From contig NZ_CP086120.1 of assembly GCF_021216675.1 (NCBI RefSeq), positions 3,408,501-3,472,500 on the forward strand: a stretch of DNA of 64,000 bases, read 5' to 3'. This document shows positions 46,021 to 63,766 of this stretch, piece by piece. Both the position numbers and the translations under genes were made by a program. This stretch comes from Streptomyces gobiensis (GTDB lineage: Bacteria; Actinomycetota; Actinomycetes; Streptomycetales; Streptomycetaceae). The stretch's first letter is position 1. The number at the start of each line of letters is the position of its first letter. A model generated the notes under the pieces. That model was not told the origin of the DNA. It saw nothing but the letters and a program-made list of their open reading frames with translations, and searched no databases.

Positions 46021-46112
46021 GACCCTTTGCGCTGCCTATTAGATGCTCCCTGCCCGTCACCAGGGGCACCGGTATGCGCGTAGTGAGTCCGAGCCCTCGG
46101 AAGGACCCCCTC

Positions 46113-49595
<3,483 letters not shown>

Positions 49596-49702
49596 CGGGC
49601 AAGCCGGGGAGTCCCTGCACAAGAGAACAAAGGGGCTCCCCGGCTCTCCCCGGACCCCGTTCAGACCACCGATTGACACGACCCTGAGAGGGATTGACGA
49701 GA

Positions 49703-53602
<3,900 letters not shown>

Positions 53603-53618
53603 GCAGTAACCCACCCCA

Positions 53619-53650
53619 CAGGGCGGCCCCCCACCAGGGAGGCCGCCCTG
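53619..53650 (+). terminator. rpoBC terminator
   Basis: Perfect 10-bp stem CAGGGCGGCC / GGCCGCCCTG, 12-base loop, 16 bases after rpoC. Confidence 0.8.
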
Positions 53651-53699
53651 CGGCATTCCCCCACCGAAGCGGGCTCCCCGAAACCGAGTGCTGCCGCCC

Positions 53700-54110
53700 C
53701 CAGACCCCCACCCCGTTGTGGGCACTCTCCCCCAGCTAACGCTGGGAGGTGCCCCCAGCCCCGCGAGGGGCGTGGGTCCACCCTGCTACGCAACCACCCA
53801 CCCACCCCAGCCACGACGCTCCGACCAACTCCGCAACGGAGTTCGCGACGCTTGGTGGGCACAACACCAGGCCACCGGCCCGCGCCGGGCCAACCCCGGG
53901 GCCCGGGGCGAAGCCCCGGTTACGGGAAGGGGCGGGAATTGGGGAACCCACCCACGGCACCCCCACAACCGGGCGAAGCCCCGCCACGCGGCCGGAGCCG
54001 CACATCGCACAGCCGGGAAGGGGCGGGATACGGGGACACCCACCCACGGCACCCCCGCAGCCGGGCGGAGCCCCGCCACGCGGCGGAGCCGCATATCCGC
54101 ATAGTTGGCC
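53700..54110. repeat. dispersed modular intergenic repeat, copy E (long form)
   Basis: Starts CCCAGACCCCCACCCCGTTG like copy A and contains the same TAACGCTGGGAGG hairpin. It then carries the long central module shared with copy C (TGCTACGCAACCACCCACCC; CCACGACGCTCCGACCAAC; CGCGACGCTTGGTGGGCAC). It ends with two repeats of the 3' part (CACCCACGGCACCCCC and GGCGGAGCCGCATAT). Confidence 0.88.
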
Positions 54111-54202
54111 CCCGGAAGGCGTCGCAGGGAACTCCCCGTGCGGGCACGGCGTCAGGGAGTATGGGGGAGGGGACGGGGCGGACAGATGGTGAGGTGTTGG
54201 GG

Positions 54203-54727
54203 ATGTCACTCCAGTGGCACGGACAGAGCCCGATGATGCGCGCCTCGGACGCAGACCGAGAACGCGCCGCAGACGTGCTCAAGGCCGGATACGCCGAAGG
54301 CCGCCTCAGCAAGGGCGAATACGACCAGCGACTGACCCGCGTCCACCAGGCCAGCACCTACGGCGAGCTGCACACCCTGCTGGCCGACCTACCGCAGGGC
54401 CCGGTCCCCCTGGAACGCCAACCCCAGCTACCCCAGCCCCAGCTACCCCAACCCCACCTGCCCCCGCAGCCCGTCTGGGCCACCCCGCCACTGCCTCCTA
54501 CGAACGGCGCCGCCAGCGGCGCCATGGTCTGCGGCGTGCTCACCCCGTTCACCGGCGGCCTCACCGCCATCCCGGCGGTGGTGCTGGGGCACAAGGCCCG
54601 CGCGGAGATCCGCAGCACGGGTGAGCGCGGCGACGGCATGGCGGTCGCCGGGCTGGTGATGGGCTACCTGGCAATGGGCTTCTGGTTTATGGTCATCTTC
54701 TTCAGCATGCTTCTGATCACGGTCTAG
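54203..54727 (+). CDS. DUF1707 plus DUF4190 membrane protein
   Basis: 174 aa from the ATG at 54203 (an in-frame ATG lies about 45 bases upstream). N-terminal DUF1707 (SHOCT-like) motif: RASDADRERAADVLKAGYAEGRLSKGEYDQRL. Then a Pro/Gln linker of repeated PQLPQ units and a C-terminal DUF4190 part with two membrane helices (GAMVCGVLTPFTGGLTAIPAVVLGHKAR; GMAVAGLVMGYLAMGFWFMVIFF). Family functions unknown. Sits alone between rpoC and rpsL. Confidence 0.88.
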   Translation: MSLQWHGQSPMMRASDADRERAADVLKAGYAEGRLSKGEYDQRLTRVHQASTYGELHTLLADLPQGPVPLERQPQLPQPQLPQPHLPPQPVWATPPLPPTNGAASGAMVCGVLTPFTGGLTAIPAVVLGHKARAEIRSTGERGDGMAVAGLVMGYLAMGFWFMVIFFSMLLITV

Positions 54728-54794
54728 CGGGCCCCGCCCGCTCCCCCCGCCTGCTCGGGGAAACGCGTGATCGCTGCCCGCGTGGGGGCTTGTT

Positions 54795-54823
54795 TTGACC
54801 AGGGCCGACGCGCTAGGTAGGCT
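54795..54823 (+). promoter_or_regulatory. str-operon (rpsL) promoter
   Basis: TTGACC (54795-54800) and TAGGCT (54818-54823), exact 17-base spacer. Predicts a leader of about 205 bases before the rpsL GTG. Confidence 0.65.
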
Positions 54824-54957
54824 CTGACCTTGTGCCTGGGGTATCCCCTGCGCTCCTGTATGCGTTCTGACCGCTCGGGAGCCGGAATGGGGAGAACCGA
54901 AGTCTGCACGCTTCTCATCGAGAGGGGCCCTCGCCCTTCAGAGGAGTCTGCGGTCTC

Positions 54958-54982
54958 CGACACACCCGACCGCGTGGGTCGG
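54958..54982 (+). promoter_or_regulatory. leader hairpin element shared with rpsJ
   Basis: CGACACACCCGACCGCGTGGGTCGG, with CCGACC / GGTCGG forming a hairpin. The same 25 bases, one change apart, occur in the rpsJ leader at 60108-60132. Placed 55 bases before rpsL, suitable for a ribosomal-protein leader. Confidence 0.6.
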
Positions 54983-55036
54983 CCAATGTGGCTCAGGTTA
55001 GCTTTACCGAGACGGCACACAGAAACCGGAGAAACG

Positions 55037-55408
55037 GTGCCTACGATCCAGCAGCTGGTCCGAAAGGGCCGGCAGGACAAGATCGAGAAGAACAAGACGC
55101 CGGCGCTTGAGGGCTCCCCCCAGCGCCGTGGCGTCTGCACGCGTGTTTTCACGACCACCCCGAAGAAGCCGAACTCGGCCCTGCGTAAGGTCGCGCGTGT
55201 GCGTCTGACCAGCGGGATCGAGGTCACTGCCTACATTCCGGGTGAGGGCCACAACCTGCAGGAGCACTCCATTGTGCTCGTGCGTGGTGGCCGTGTGAAG
55301 GACCTGCCGGGTGTTCGCTACAAGATCATCCGCGGCTCCCTCGACACGCAGGGCGTCAAGAACCGCAAGCAGGCTCGCAGCCGCTACGGCGCCAAGAAGG
55401 AGAAGTAA
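55037..55408 (+). CDS. rpsL: 30S ribosomal protein S12
   Basis: 123 aa from a GTG at 55037 (GGAGAAAC upstream). Contains [13 protein letters not shown] and [11 protein letters not shown]; both lysines that give streptomycin resistance when changed (K43 and K88) are wild type. First gene of the str operon. Confidence 0.97.
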   Translation: MPTIQQLVRKGRQDKIEKNKTPALEGSPQRRGVCTRVFTTTPKKPNSALRKVARVRLTSGIEVTAYIPGEGHNLQEHSIVLVRGGRVKDLPGVRYKIIRGSLDTQGVKNRKQARSRYGAKKEK

Positions 55409-55410
55409 GA

Positions 55411-55881
55411 ATGCCTCGTAAGGGCCCTGCCCCGAAGCGCCCGGTCCACATCGACCCGGTCTACGGCTCTCCTCTGGTGACGTCCCTCATCAACAAGGTG
55501 CTGATGAACGGCAAGCGCTCCACCGCCGAGCGCATTGTCTACGGCGCCATGGAGGGCCTGCGGGAGAAGTCCGGTAACGACCCGGTCATCACCCTGAAGC
55601 GCGCGCTGGAGAATGTGAAGCCGACCCTTGAGGTCCGCTCCCGCCGAGTCGGTGGCGCCACCTACCAGGTCCCGGTCGAGGTCCGCCCCGGCCGCTCCTC
55701 CACCCTCGCACTGCGCTGGCTCGTGGGCTACTCCCGCGCCCGCCGCGAGAAGACCATGACCGAGCGTCTGATGAACGAGCTGCTCGATGCCTCCAACGGC
55801 CTCGGCGCCTCCGTCAAGAAGCGCGAGGACACCCACAAGATGGCCGAGTCCAACAAGGCCTTCGCGCACTACCGCTGGTAG
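55411..55881 (+). CDS. rpsG: 30S ribosomal protein S7
   Basis: 156 aa, [36 protein letters not shown] through the beta-hairpin [16 protein letters not shown] and ending AFAHYRW. Two bases after rpsL. Nucleates 30S head assembly and is the usual autorepressor of the str operon. Confidence 0.97.
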   Translation: MPRKGPAPKRPVHIDPVYGSPLVTSLINKVLMNGKRSTAERIVYGAMEGLREKSGNDPVITLKRALENVKPTLEVRSRRVGGATYQVPVEVRPGRSSTLALRWLVGYSRARREKTMTERLMNELLDASNGLGASVKKREDTHKMAESNKAFAHYRW

Positions 55882-55919
55882 TCGCTACCCACATCGAGAC
55901 CGAGAGAAGACTGAGCCAA

Positions 55920-58043
55920 ATGGCCACCACTTCACTTGACCTGGCCAAGGTCCGCAACATTGGGATCATGGCCCACATCGACGCGGGCAAGACGACCACC
56001 ACCGAGCGGATCCTGTTCTACACCGGTGTCAGCTACAAGATCGGTGAGGTCCACGATGGCGCTGCCACCATGGACTGGATGGCGCAGGAGCAGGAGCGCG
56101 GCATCACCATCACGTCGGCCGCGACGACCTGTCACTGGCCGCTGAACGATGTCGACCACACCATCAACATCATCGACACCCCGGGTCACGTCGACTTCAC
56201 CGTCGAGGTGGAGCGTTCGCTGCGCGTGCTCGACGGCGCGGTGACGGTGTTCGACGGCGTGGCCGGTGTGGAGCCGCAGTCCGAGACGGTGTGGCGTCAG
56301 GCGGACCGCTACGGCGTTCCGCGTATCTGCTTCGTCAACAAGCTGGACCGGACGGGTGCCGAGTTCCACCGCTGCGTCGACATGATCGTCGACCGCCTCG
56401 GTGCGGTGCCGCTGGTCATGCAGCTCCCGATCGGCACCGAGGCCGACTTCAAGGGCGTGGTTGACCTCGTCCACATGAAGGCGCTGGTCTGGTCCGCCGA
56501 GGCCAAGATGGGCGAGATGTACGACACCGTCGACATCCCGGAAACCCACAAGGAGGCTGCCGAGGAATGGCGCGGCAAGCTCCTTGAGTCCGTCGCCGAG
56601 AACGACGAGGAGATGATGGAGCTGTACCTCGAGGGCGAGGAGCCCACCGAGGAGCAGCTCATGGCGGCCATCCGCCGCGTCACCCTCGCCTCCACCGGCG
56701 CTGAGGGCACCACCACGGTCACCCCGGTGTTCTGTGGCACCGCGTTCAAGAACAAGGGCGTGCAGCCCCTGCTTGACGCGGTGGTGCGCTACCTCCCGTC
56801 CCCGCTCGACGTCGAGGCCGTTGAGGGCCAGTCGGTGAAGGACCCAGAGGAGATCCTCAAGCGCAAGCCGTCCGAGGACGAGCCGATGTCGGCGCTCGCT
56901 TTCAAGATCGCGAGCGACCCGCACCTCGGCAAGCTCACCTTCATCCGGATCTACTCCGGGCGTCTGGTGGCCGGCACTCAGGTGCTGAACTCGGTGAAGG
57001 GCAAGAAGGAGCGCATCGGCAAGATCTACCGGATGCACGCGAACAAGCGTGAGGAGATCGACGCGGTGGGTGCCGGTGACATTGTCGCCGTCATGGGTCT
57101 GAAGCAGACCACCACCGGTGAGACCCTCTGCGACGCGTCGAACCCGGTGATCCTCGAGTCCATGGAGTTCCCGGCTCCGGTGATCCAGGTCGCCATTGAG
57201 CCGAAGTCCAAGGGCGACCAGGAGAAGCTGGGTGTCGCCATCCAGCGCCTCGCCGAGGAGGACCCGTCCTTCCAGGTCCACACCGACGACGAGACCGGCC
57301 AGACCATCATCGCGGGTATGGGCGAGCTGCACCTCGATGTGCTTGTCGACCGTATGAAGCGTGAATTCAAGGTCGAGGCCAATGTCGGTAAGCCGCAGGT
57401 GGCTTACCGCGAGACGCTGCGCAAGCGGGTCGAGAAGGTCGACTACACGCACAAGAAGCAGACTGGTGGTTCCGGCCAGTTCGCGAAGGTGCAGATCGAC
57501 GTCGAGCCCCTCGAAGGCGACGGCTACGAGTTCGAGAACAAGGTCACCGGTGGCCGTATCCCGCGGGAGTACATCCCGTCCGTGGACGCGGGCTGCCAGG
57601 AGGCCATGGAGTTCGGCGTGCTGGCGGGCTACCCGCTCACCGGTGTCAAGGTGACGCTGCTCGACGGCGCTTACCACGACGTCGACTCCTCCGAGCTCGC
57701 GTTCAAGATCGCCGGATCGATGGCGTTCAAGGACGCCGCGCGCAAGGCGAGCCCGGCACTGCTCGAGCCGATGATGGCCGTTGAGGTCACCACGCCCGAG
57801 GAGTACATGGGCGATGTGATCGGTGACATCAACTCCCGCCGTGGCCAGGTACAGGCCATGGAGGAGCGGGGTGGCGCCAAGCTCGTCAAGGGCCTGGTTC
57901 CGCTCTCGGAGATGTTCGGTTACGTCGGTGACCTGCGCAGCAAGACCTCCGGTCGCGCAAGCTACTCGATGCAGTTCGACTCCTACGCCGAGGTTCCCAA
58001 GAACGTCGCTGAGGAGATCATCGCGAAGGTCCGAGGCGAGTAA
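55920..58043 (+). CDS. fusA: elongation factor G
   Basis: 707 aa. GTPase motifs [33 protein letters not shown] and NKLDRTG; domain IV with [11 protein letters not shown]-terminal [16 protein letters not shown]. Drives ribosomal translocation and recycling. ATG with GAGAGAAGA upstream. Confidence 0.97.
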   Translation: MATTSLDLAKVRNIGIMAHIDAGKTTTTERILFYTGVSYKIGEVHDGAATMDWMAQEQERGITITSAATTCHWPLNDVDHTINIIDTPGHVDFTVEVERSLRVLDGAVTVFDGVAGVEPQSETVWRQADRYGVPRICFVNKLDRTGAEFHRCVDMIVDRLGAVPLVMQLPIGTEADFKGVVDLVHMKALVWSAEAKMGEMYDTVDIPETHKEAAEEWRGKLLESVAENDEEMMELYLEGEEPTEEQLMAAIRRVTLASTGAEGTTTVTPVFCGTAFKNKGVQPLLDAVVRYLPSPLDVEAVEGQSVKDPEEILKRKPSEDEPMSALAFKIASDPHLGKLTFIRIYSGRLVAGTQVLNSVKGKKERIGKIYRMHANKREEIDAVGAGDIVAVMGLKQTTTGETLCDASNPVILESMEFPAPVIQVAIEPKSKGDQEKLGVAIQRLAEEDPSFQVHTDDETGQTIIAGMGELHLDVLVDRMKREFKVEANVGKPQVAYRETLRKRVEKVDYTHKKQTGGSGQFAKVQIDVEPLEGDGYEFENKVTGGRIPREYIPSVDAGCQEAMEFGVLAGYPLTGVKVTLLDGAYHDVDSSELAFKIAGSMAFKDAARKASPALLEPMMAVEVTTPEEYMGDVIGDINSRRGQVQAMEERGGAKLVKGLVPLSEMFGYVGDLRSKTSGRASYSMQFDSYAEVPKNVAEEIIAKVRGE

Positions 58044-58100
58044 AGGCGGTTCGCCGCTTTAATCTCAGCCCTTAGGCTGTAGCAAAAGGCATTCGGGGCA

Positions 58101-58133
58101 CCGGTTATCGAACCCACAGTGTTCGATGGCCGG
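58101..58133 (+). promoter_or_regulatory. fusA-tuf intergenic hairpin
   Basis: 13-bp stem CCGGTTATCGAAC / GTTCGATGGCCGG (two G-U pairs) with a 7-base loop, 58 bases after fusA and 132 before tuf. It may attenuate or process the str message so that EF-Tu can be made in excess. The 222-base gap is long enough for a separate tuf promoter. Confidence 0.55.
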
Positions 58134-58265
58134 TCCCCGGTCGCCAGCCCTTAAGAACGAACAGGTCAAGGGCGTCCCCCTCGGGGTCCTGGCCGGTTCG
58201 GTACGACCACCTGAACCCCTCGCAGAGTGCGGGGGCGTACAGCACCAGTCCACAGGAGGACCCCA

Positions 58266-59459
58266 GTGGCGAAGGCGAAGTTCGAGCGGACTAAGCCGCA
58301 CGTCAACATCGGCACCATCGGTCACATTGACCACGGTAAGACCACCCTTACGGCGGCCATTACCAAGGTGCTGCACGACGCGTTTCCGGACCTGAACGAG
58401 GCCTCGGCCTTCGAGAACATCGACAAGGCCCCGGAGGAGCGCCAGCGCGGTATCACCATCTCCATCGCGCATGTTGAGTACCAGACCGAGTCGCGTCACT
58501 ACGCGCACGTTGACTGCCCCGGTCACGCGGACTACATCAAGAACATGATCACCGGTGCCGCCCAGATGGACGGCGCGATCCTCGTGGTCGCCGCGACCGA
58601 TGGTCCGATGCCGCAGACCAAGGAGCATGTGCTCCTGGCCCGCCAGGTCGGCGTGCCGTACATCGTGGTCGCCCTGAACAAGGCCGACATGGTGGACGAC
58701 GAGGAGATCCTGGAGCTCGTTGAGCTCGAGGTCCGTGAGCTCCTCTCCGAGTACGAGTTCCCGGGCGACGACGTCCCGGTCGTCAAGGTCTCGGCGCTCA
58801 AGGCGCTCGAGGGCGACGAGGAGTGGGGCAAGTCCGTCCTCGACCTGATGAAGGCTGTCGACGAGTCGATCCCGGAGCCGGCGCGTGACACCGACAAGCC
58901 GTTCCTGATGCCGATTGAGGACGTCTTCACCATCACCGGTCGCGGTACGGTCGTCACCGGCCGCATCGAGCGTGGTGTCCTCAAGGTCAACGAGAACGTC
59001 GACATCATCGGTATCAAGGAGGAGAAGACCTCCACCACCGTTACCGGTATCGAGATGTTCCGTAAGCTGCTCGACGAGGGCCAGGCCGGTGAGAACGTCG
59101 GTCTGCTGCTCCGCGGCATCAAGCGCGAGGACGTCGAGCGCGGCCAGGTCATCATCAAGCCGGGCTCGGTCACCCCGCACACGGAGTTCGAGGCGCAGGC
59201 GTACATCCTGTCGAAGGACGAGGGCGGCCGCCACACCCCGTTCTTCAACAACTACCGCCCGCAGTTCTACTTCCGTACCACCGACGTGACCGGCGTGGTG
59301 ACCCTCCCCGAGGGCACCGAGATGGTCATGCCGGGCGACAACACTGAGATGAAGGTTGAGCTCATCCAGCCGGTCGCCATGGAGGAGGGCCTGAAGTTCG
59401 CCATCCGTGAGGGCGGCCGGACCGTGGGCGCCGGCCAGGTCACCAAGATCGTTAAGTGA
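58266..59459 (+). CDS. tuf: elongation factor Tu
   Basis: 397 aa from a GTG at 58266 with AGGAGGA 8 bases upstream. GTPase motifs [18 protein letters not shown] and NKADMVDD; domains 2 and 3 are full length, ending [11 protein letters not shown]. Tuf1-type protein. Kirromycin-site residues were not examined in detail. Confidence 0.97.
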   Translation: MAKAKFERTKPHVNIGTIGHIDHGKTTLTAAITKVLHDAFPDLNEASAFENIDKAPEERQRGITISIAHVEYQTESRHYAHVDCPGHADYIKNMITGAAQMDGAILVVAATDGPMPQTKEHVLLARQVGVPYIVVALNKADMVDDEEILELVELEVRELLSEYEFPGDDVPVVKVSALKALEGDEEWGKSVLDLMKAVDESIPEPARDTDKPFLMPIEDVFTITGRGTVVTGRIERGVLKVNENVDIIGIKEEKTSTTVTGIEMFRKLLDEGQAGENVGLLLRGIKREDVERGQVIIKPGSVTPHTEFEAQAYILSKDEGGRHTPFFNNYRPQFYFRTTDVTGVVTLPEGTEMVMPGDNTEMKVELIQPVAMEEGLKFAIREGGRTVGAGQVTKIVK

Positions 59460-59485
59460 CCCGCCGCGCCTAGGGCGCAACCGTC

Positions 59486-59519
59486 GAAGGGCTCGCACGC
59501 TTACCCGTGCGAGCCCTTC
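59486..59519 (+). terminator. str-operon terminator
   Basis: Perfect 14-bp stem GAAGGGCTCGCACG / CGTGCGAGCCCTTC with a 6-base loop, 26 bases after tuf. Confidence 0.92.
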
Positions 59520-59551
59520 CGCGTTGTACACGACCCCCGGGGCTGGTCGGT

Positions 59552-59810
59552 GGGTCGGTGCCGGGGCGGGATACCTCCTCGGCGCTCGCGCGTCATCCAG
59601 CTCCGTCCCTTGACCGGCTCTTGCGCTCGTCGCCTGCGGGGGCACCCCACCCCGTCCCCTCCGGTCGTCTCCGCCGCAGTCGCCGAACCGGCCGGAGGGG
59701 GTGGGCGCCGGGCGTGCCCCCGCAGCGGACGAGCGCTGCCGCCGGGTGCCGCTACGGAGCGGGATGCCGCGCGAGCCGCGAGGAGGTACCCCGGCACCCA
59801 CCCCCGACCC
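59552..59810. repeat. long imperfect inverted repeat (about 115-bp arms)
   Basis: Left arm 59552-59664 and right arm 59692-59810 are reverse complements at roughly 75 percent, around a 27-base centre. Matching blocks include GGTGCCGGGG, ACCTCCTCG, GCTCGCGCG, CATCC, GCTCCGT, GCGCTCGTC and CTGCGGGGGCAC. No gene is seen. It lies between the tuf terminator and the rpsJ leader. Confidence 0.75.
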
Positions 59811-60204
59811 ACCCACCCACAGCGCGTCCGGCTGCGGGCGCCAACCGGGCATACTGCCCCGATTGGCGTGAGCTGATGGGGATGTGGCACACTAACCAGG
59901 TTGCTCGGTTGAGTGCCGATGCTGTGCGCCTCCCGCCGGGAGGACTGGAAGCGAGTCCTGAGGTATTCGTCGTCCCTTATCAGGGGCGGAAATACGGGAA
60001 TCTTCCGGGAAGCGCAGGAGGGGCTTCCAGCCAGGCACCCGGTGGATTTCTTCCCCGGACCCCCTTCGGCAGGGAAAATCTCCGGTGGAGTTTTCTGAGA
60101 AGGGGTGCGACACGCCCGACCGCGTGGGTCGGAGCGAGTCGCCGGGTGAAGAACAAGATCCACGGGTTCCAGAGCGTTACGAGAGACAGGACTACGAAGT
60201 AGCC
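59811..60204 (+). promoter_or_regulatory. rpsJ (S10 operon) upstream region and leader
   Basis: 394 bases without a gene. Contains the hairpin element CGACACGCCCGACCGCGTGG at 60108-60132 shared with the rpsL leader, and complementary-looking stretches (GGAAATACGGGAATCTTCCGG near 59990; AAAATCTCCGGTGGAGTTTT near 60076). The promoter is probably in 59870-59920 (TTGGCG ... CACACT) but spacing is poor. Confidence 0.45.
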
Positions 60205-60513
60205 ATGGCGGGACAGAAGATCCGCATCCGGCTCAAGGCCTACGACCACGAGGTCATCGACACCTCGGCGAAGAAGATCGTCGAGACGGTGACGCGCACT
60301 GGTGCGTCGGTCGCGGGCCCGGTGCCGCTGCCCACTGAGAAGAACGTGTACTGCGTCATCAAGTCGCCGCACAAGTACAAGGACTCGCGCGAGCACTTCG
60401 AGATGCGCACTCACAAGCGCCTGATCGACATCCTCGACCCGACTCCCAAGACCGTTGACTCGCTGATGCGCCTGGACCTTCCGGCCGGCGTTGACATCGA
60501 GATCAAGCTCTGA
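60205..60513 (+). CDS. rpsJ: 30S ribosomal protein S10
   Basis: 102 aa, [21 protein letters not shown] through [14 protein letters not shown] and ending GVDIEIKL. The ATG at 60205 is the only start that gives the family N-terminus. First gene of the S10 operon; its loop also binds NusB in antitermination. Confidence 0.97.
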   Translation: MAGQKIRIRLKAYDHEVIDTSAKKIVETVTRTGASVAGPVPLPTEKNVYCVIKSPHKYKDSREHFEMRTHKRLIDILDPTPKTVDSLMRLDLPAGVDIEIKL

Positions 60514-60527
60514 GAGGCGCGGTAGAG

Positions 60528-61172
60528 ATGGCTAAGCAGATCAAGGGCGTCCTGGGCGAGAAGCTCGGCATGACCCAGGTCTGGGACGAGAACAACCGTG
60601 TCGTCCCGGTAACCGTTGTCAAGGCCGGCCCCTGCGTCGTGACCCAGGTGCGCACCGCAGACAAGGACGGCTACGAAGCCGTTCAGATCGCCTTCGGCGA
60701 GATCGACCCGCGCAAGGTGAACAAGCCCCTCAAGGGCCACTTCGCCAACGCCGATGTCACCCCCCGTCGCCACCTCGTGGAGCTCCGCACCGCGGACGCC
60801 AGCGAGTACACCCTGGGCCAGGAGATCACCGCTGAGGTGTTCGAGTCCGGTGTGAAGGTCGACGTGACCGGTAAGAGCAAGGGCAAGGGCACCGCCGGTG
60901 TCATGAAGCGTCATGGCTTCCACGGCGGCAAGGCCTCCCACGGCGCGCACCGTGTGCACCGCAAGCCGGGCTCCATCGGTGGCTGCGCCACCCCGGGCCG
61001 CGTGTTCAAGGGCATGCGGATGGCCGGTCGCATGGGCAACGAGCGGGTCACCACCCAGAACCTGACCGTCCATGCCGTTGACGCGGAGAAGGGACTGCTG
61101 CTCATCAAGGGCGCCGTCCCCGGTCCGAATGGCGGCCTCGTCCTGGTCCGTACCGCGGCCAAGGGGGCCTGA
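60528..61172 (+). CDS. rplC: 50S ribosomal protein L3
   Basis: 214 aa, [21 protein letters not shown], with the [22 protein letters not shown] loop that reaches the peptidyl-transferase centre. 14 bases after rpsJ. Confidence 0.97.
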   Translation: MAKQIKGVLGEKLGMTQVWDENNRVVPVTVVKAGPCVVTQVRTADKDGYEAVQIAFGEIDPRKVNKPLKGHFANADVTPRRHLVELRTADASEYTLGQEITAEVFESGVKVDVTGKSKGKGTAGVMKRHGFHGGKASHGAHRVHRKPGSIGGCATPGRVFKGMRMAGRMGNERVTTQNLTVHAVDAEKGLLLIKGAVPGPNGGLVLVRTAAKGA

Positions 61173-61180
61173 GGTAAGCG

Positions 61181-61864
61181 ATGAGTACCCCTACAAGCAT
61201 TGACATCCTTTCGCCGGCAGGCGACAAGGCCGGGACCGTCGAGCTCCCCGCGGAGATCTTCGACGCGCAGGTCAGCGTTCCGCTGATCCACCAGGTCGTT
61301 GTCGCACAGCTGGCCGCTGCCCGTCAGGGCACGCACAAGACCAAGACCCGTGGCGAGGTCCGCGGCGGTGGCCGTAAGCCGTACCGCCAGAAGGGCACCG
61401 GCCGCGCCCGTCAGGGTTCGACCCGAGCGCCGCAGTTCGCCGGTGGTGGCGTTGTGCACGGTCCCGTGCCGCGTGACTACTCGCAGCGGACCCCGAAGAA
61501 GATGAAGGCCGCCGCCCTGCGCGGTGCCCTCTCCGACCGGGCGCGCCACAACCGTGTCCACGTCGTCTCCGGCGTGGTCGAGGGCGAGGTCTCCACCAAG
61601 GCCGCCAAGACGCTGTTCGGCAAGCTCAGCGAGCGTAAGAACCTGCTCCTGGTCGCCGACCGGTCCGACGAGGCCGCGTGGCTGTCCGCCCGCAACCTGC
61701 CCCAGGTGCACATCCTGGAGCCGGGTCAGCTGAACACGTACGACGTGCTCGTCTCCGACGACGTGGTCTTCACGAAGGCCGCCTTTGAGTCCTTCGTCGC
61801 CGGGCCGGTTAAGGCCGGCAAGGCCGTCGCGACCGAGGCCGAGCTCGAAGGGAGCGACGCCTGA
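61181..61864 (+). CDS. rplD: 50S ribosomal protein L4
   Basis: 227 aa. Exit-tunnel loop with [43 protein letters not shown]-terminal [15 protein letters not shown]4 autorepresses the S10 operon in enterobacteria; not established here. Confidence 0.97.
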   Translation: MSTPTSIDILSPAGDKAGTVELPAEIFDAQVSVPLIHQVVVAQLAAARQGTHKTKTRGEVRGGGRKPYRQKGTGRARQGSTRAPQFAGGGVVHGPVPRDYSQRTPKKMKAAALRGALSDRARHNRVHVVSGVVEGEVSTKAAKTLFGKLSERKNLLLVADRSDEAAWLSARNLPQVHILEPGQLNTYDVLVSDDVVFTKAAFESFVAGPVKAGKAVATEAELEGSDA

Positions 61865-62205
61865 TGAGCGAGGCACCTGTCACCACCGCAGCCGAGGTCA
61901 CCAGCAAGACGTTCACGGACCCCCGTGACATCCTGCTCAAGCCGGTGGTCTCCGAGAAGAGCTACGCGCTGCTGGACGAGAACAAGTACACGTTCATCGT
62001 CGACCCGCGTGCCAACAAGACCCAGATCAAGCAGGCCGTCGAGGCGGTCTTCACGGTCAAGGTCACCAGCGTCAACACGATCAACCGGCAGGGCAAGCGC
62101 AAGCGCACCCGTACCGGTTACGGCAAGCGCGCCGACACCAAGCGCGCCATCGTGACCCTCGCCGAGGGCGACCGTATCGACATCTTCGGCGGCCCGGTCT
62201 CCTAG
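61864..62205 (+). CDS. rplW: 50S ribosomal protein L23
   Basis: 113 aa, starts in the rplD stop (TGATG). [26 protein letters not shown] and the basic loop [15 protein letters not shown]. Docking site for trigger factor and SRP at the exit tunnel. Confidence 0.97.
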   Translation: MSEAPVTTAAEVTSKTFTDPRDILLKPVVSEKSYALLDENKYTFIVDPRANKTQIKQAVEAVFTVKVTSVNTINRQGKRKRTRTGYGKRADTKRAIVTLAEGDRIDIFGGPVS

Positions 62206-62244
62206 CGGAGGTCGAGCCGTCCGATATCGGACGAGGACTGAGAA

Positions 62245-63081
62245 ATGGGTATCCGCAAGTACAAGCCGACGACTCCGGGCCGTCGTGGCTCCAGCGTCGC
62301 CGACTTCGTCGAGATCACGCGGTCCACGCCGGAGAAGTCGCTGGTCCGCCCGCTGCACAGCAAGGGCGGCCGTAACAACGCCGGTCGTGTGACCGTTCGC
62401 CACCAGGGCGGTGGCCACAAGCGCGCCTACCGAGTGATCGACTTCCGTCGTCACGACAAGGACGGCGTGCCGGCCAAGGTCGCGCACATCGAGTACGACC
62501 CGAACCGCACCGCACGCATCGCACTGCTGCACTACGCAGACGGCGAGAAGCGCTACATCCTCGCTCCGGCCGGCCTCAAGCAGGGCGACCGGATCGAGAA
62601 CGGCGCCGGCGCCGACATCAAGCCGGGCAACAACCTCCCGCTGCGCAACATCCCGGTGGGTACGGTTCTGCACGCCATCGAGCTGCGGCCCGGCGGCGGC
62701 GCGAAGTTCGCCCGCTCCGCGGGTGCCTCCGTGCAGCTGCTGGCGCGGGAGGGCTCCATGGCCCACCTGCGTATGCCGTCCGGGGAGATCCGGCTGGTCG
62801 ACGTCCGCTGCCGCGCCACTGTTGGCGAGGTCGGCAACGCCGAGCAGTCGAACATCAACTGGGGCAAGGCCGGCCGTATGCGCTGGAAGGGCGTTCGCCC
62901 GACCGTCCGCGGTGTGGTGATGAACCCGATCGACCACCCGCACGGTGGTGGTGAGGGTCGTACCTCCGGTGGTCGCCACCCGGTGTCCCCGTGGGGCAAG
63001 AAGGAAGGACGTACTCGCTCGCCGAAGAAGGCCAGCAACAAGTACATCGTCCGCCGCCGCAAGACGAACAAGAAGCGCTAG
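62245..63081 (+). CDS. rplB: 50S ribosomal protein L2
   Basis: 278 aa, [41 protein letters not shown] and the conserved [14 protein letters not shown] (catalytically important His). Ends in a basic tail [17 protein letters not shown]. Confidence 0.98.
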   Translation: MGIRKYKPTTPGRRGSSVADFVEITRSTPEKSLVRPLHSKGGRNNAGRVTVRHQGGGHKRAYRVIDFRRHDKDGVPAKVAHIEYDPNRTARIALLHYADGEKRYILAPAGLKQGDRIENGAGADIKPGNNLPLRNIPVGTVLHAIELRPGGGAKFARSAGASVQLLAREGSMAHLRMPSGEIRLVDVRCRATVGEVGNAEQSNINWGKAGRMRWKGVRPTVRGVVMNPIDHPHGGGEGRTSGGRHPVSPWGKKEGRTRSPKKASNKYIVRRRKTNKKR

Positions 63082-63093
63082 GAGCGGGTTTAG

Positions 63094-63375
63094 ATGCCGC
63101 GCAGTCTCAAGAAGGGGCCCTTCGTCGACGACCACCTGATCAAGAAGGTGGACGTACAGAACGAATCCGGTTCCAAGAACGTCATCAAGACCTGGTCCCG
63201 CCGCTCGATGATCGTCCCGGCCATGCTCGGCCACACGATCGCGGTGCACGATGGCCGCAAGCACGTCCCGGTGTTCGTCACCGAGTCGATGGTCGGCCAC
63301 AAGCTCGGCGAGTTTGCGCCGACCCGCACCTTCCGCGGCCACGTGAAGGACGACCGCAAGTCGCGGCGTCGCTGA
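63094..63375 (+). CDS. rpsS: 30S ribosomal protein S19
   Basis: 93 aa, [47 protein letters not shown] and [14 protein letters not shown]. 12 bases after rplB. Confidence 0.97.
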   Translation: MPRSLKKGPFVDDHLIKKVDVQNESGSKNVIKTWSRRSMIVPAMLGHTIAVHDGRKHVPVFVTESMVGHKLGEFAPTRTFRGHVKDDRKSRRR

Positions 63376-63418
63376 TCGGCTGGGTGCGAAGACTATGACT
63401 GACACCGAAGGGACAACC

Positions 63419-63766
63419 ATGGAAGCCAGGGCCCAGGCGCGCTATGTGCGCGTCACGCCCATGAAGGCCCGCCGCGTGGTGGACCTCATCCGTGGCATGG
63501 ATGCCACGGAGGCTCAGGCGGTCCTGCGTTTCGCCCCGCAGGCCGCGAGCGTGCCGGTAGGCAAGGTGCTCGACAGCGCCATTGCCAATGCCGCGCATAA
63601 CTACGACCACACCGACGCCGACAGCCTCGTTATCTCCGAGGCCTATGTCGACGAGGGCCCGACCCTGAAGCGGTTCCGTCCGCGTGCTCAGGGCCGTGCC
63701 TACCGGATCCGTAAGCGGACCAGCCACATCACGGTGGTCGTCAGCAGCAAGGAAGGAACCCGGTAA
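63419..63766 (+). CDS. rplV: 50S ribosomal protein L22
   Basis: 115 aa from the ATG at 63419, preceded by GAAGGGAC (7-base gap); the in-frame ATG at 63395 adds eight residues but has no ribosome site. [25 protein letters not shown], and the tunnel-loop segment [25 protein letters not shown]. Overlaps rpsC by one base (TAATG). Confidence 0.96.
   Translation: MEARAQARYVRVTPMKARRVVDLIRGMDATEAQAVLRFAPQAASVPVGKVLDSAIANAAHNYDHTDADSLVISEAYVDEGPTLKRFRPRAQGRAYRIRKRTSHITVVVSSKEGTR

Noticed and set aside
55037..55408. Streptomycin-resistance rpsL allele
   Set aside because: Both K43 and K88 are wild type.
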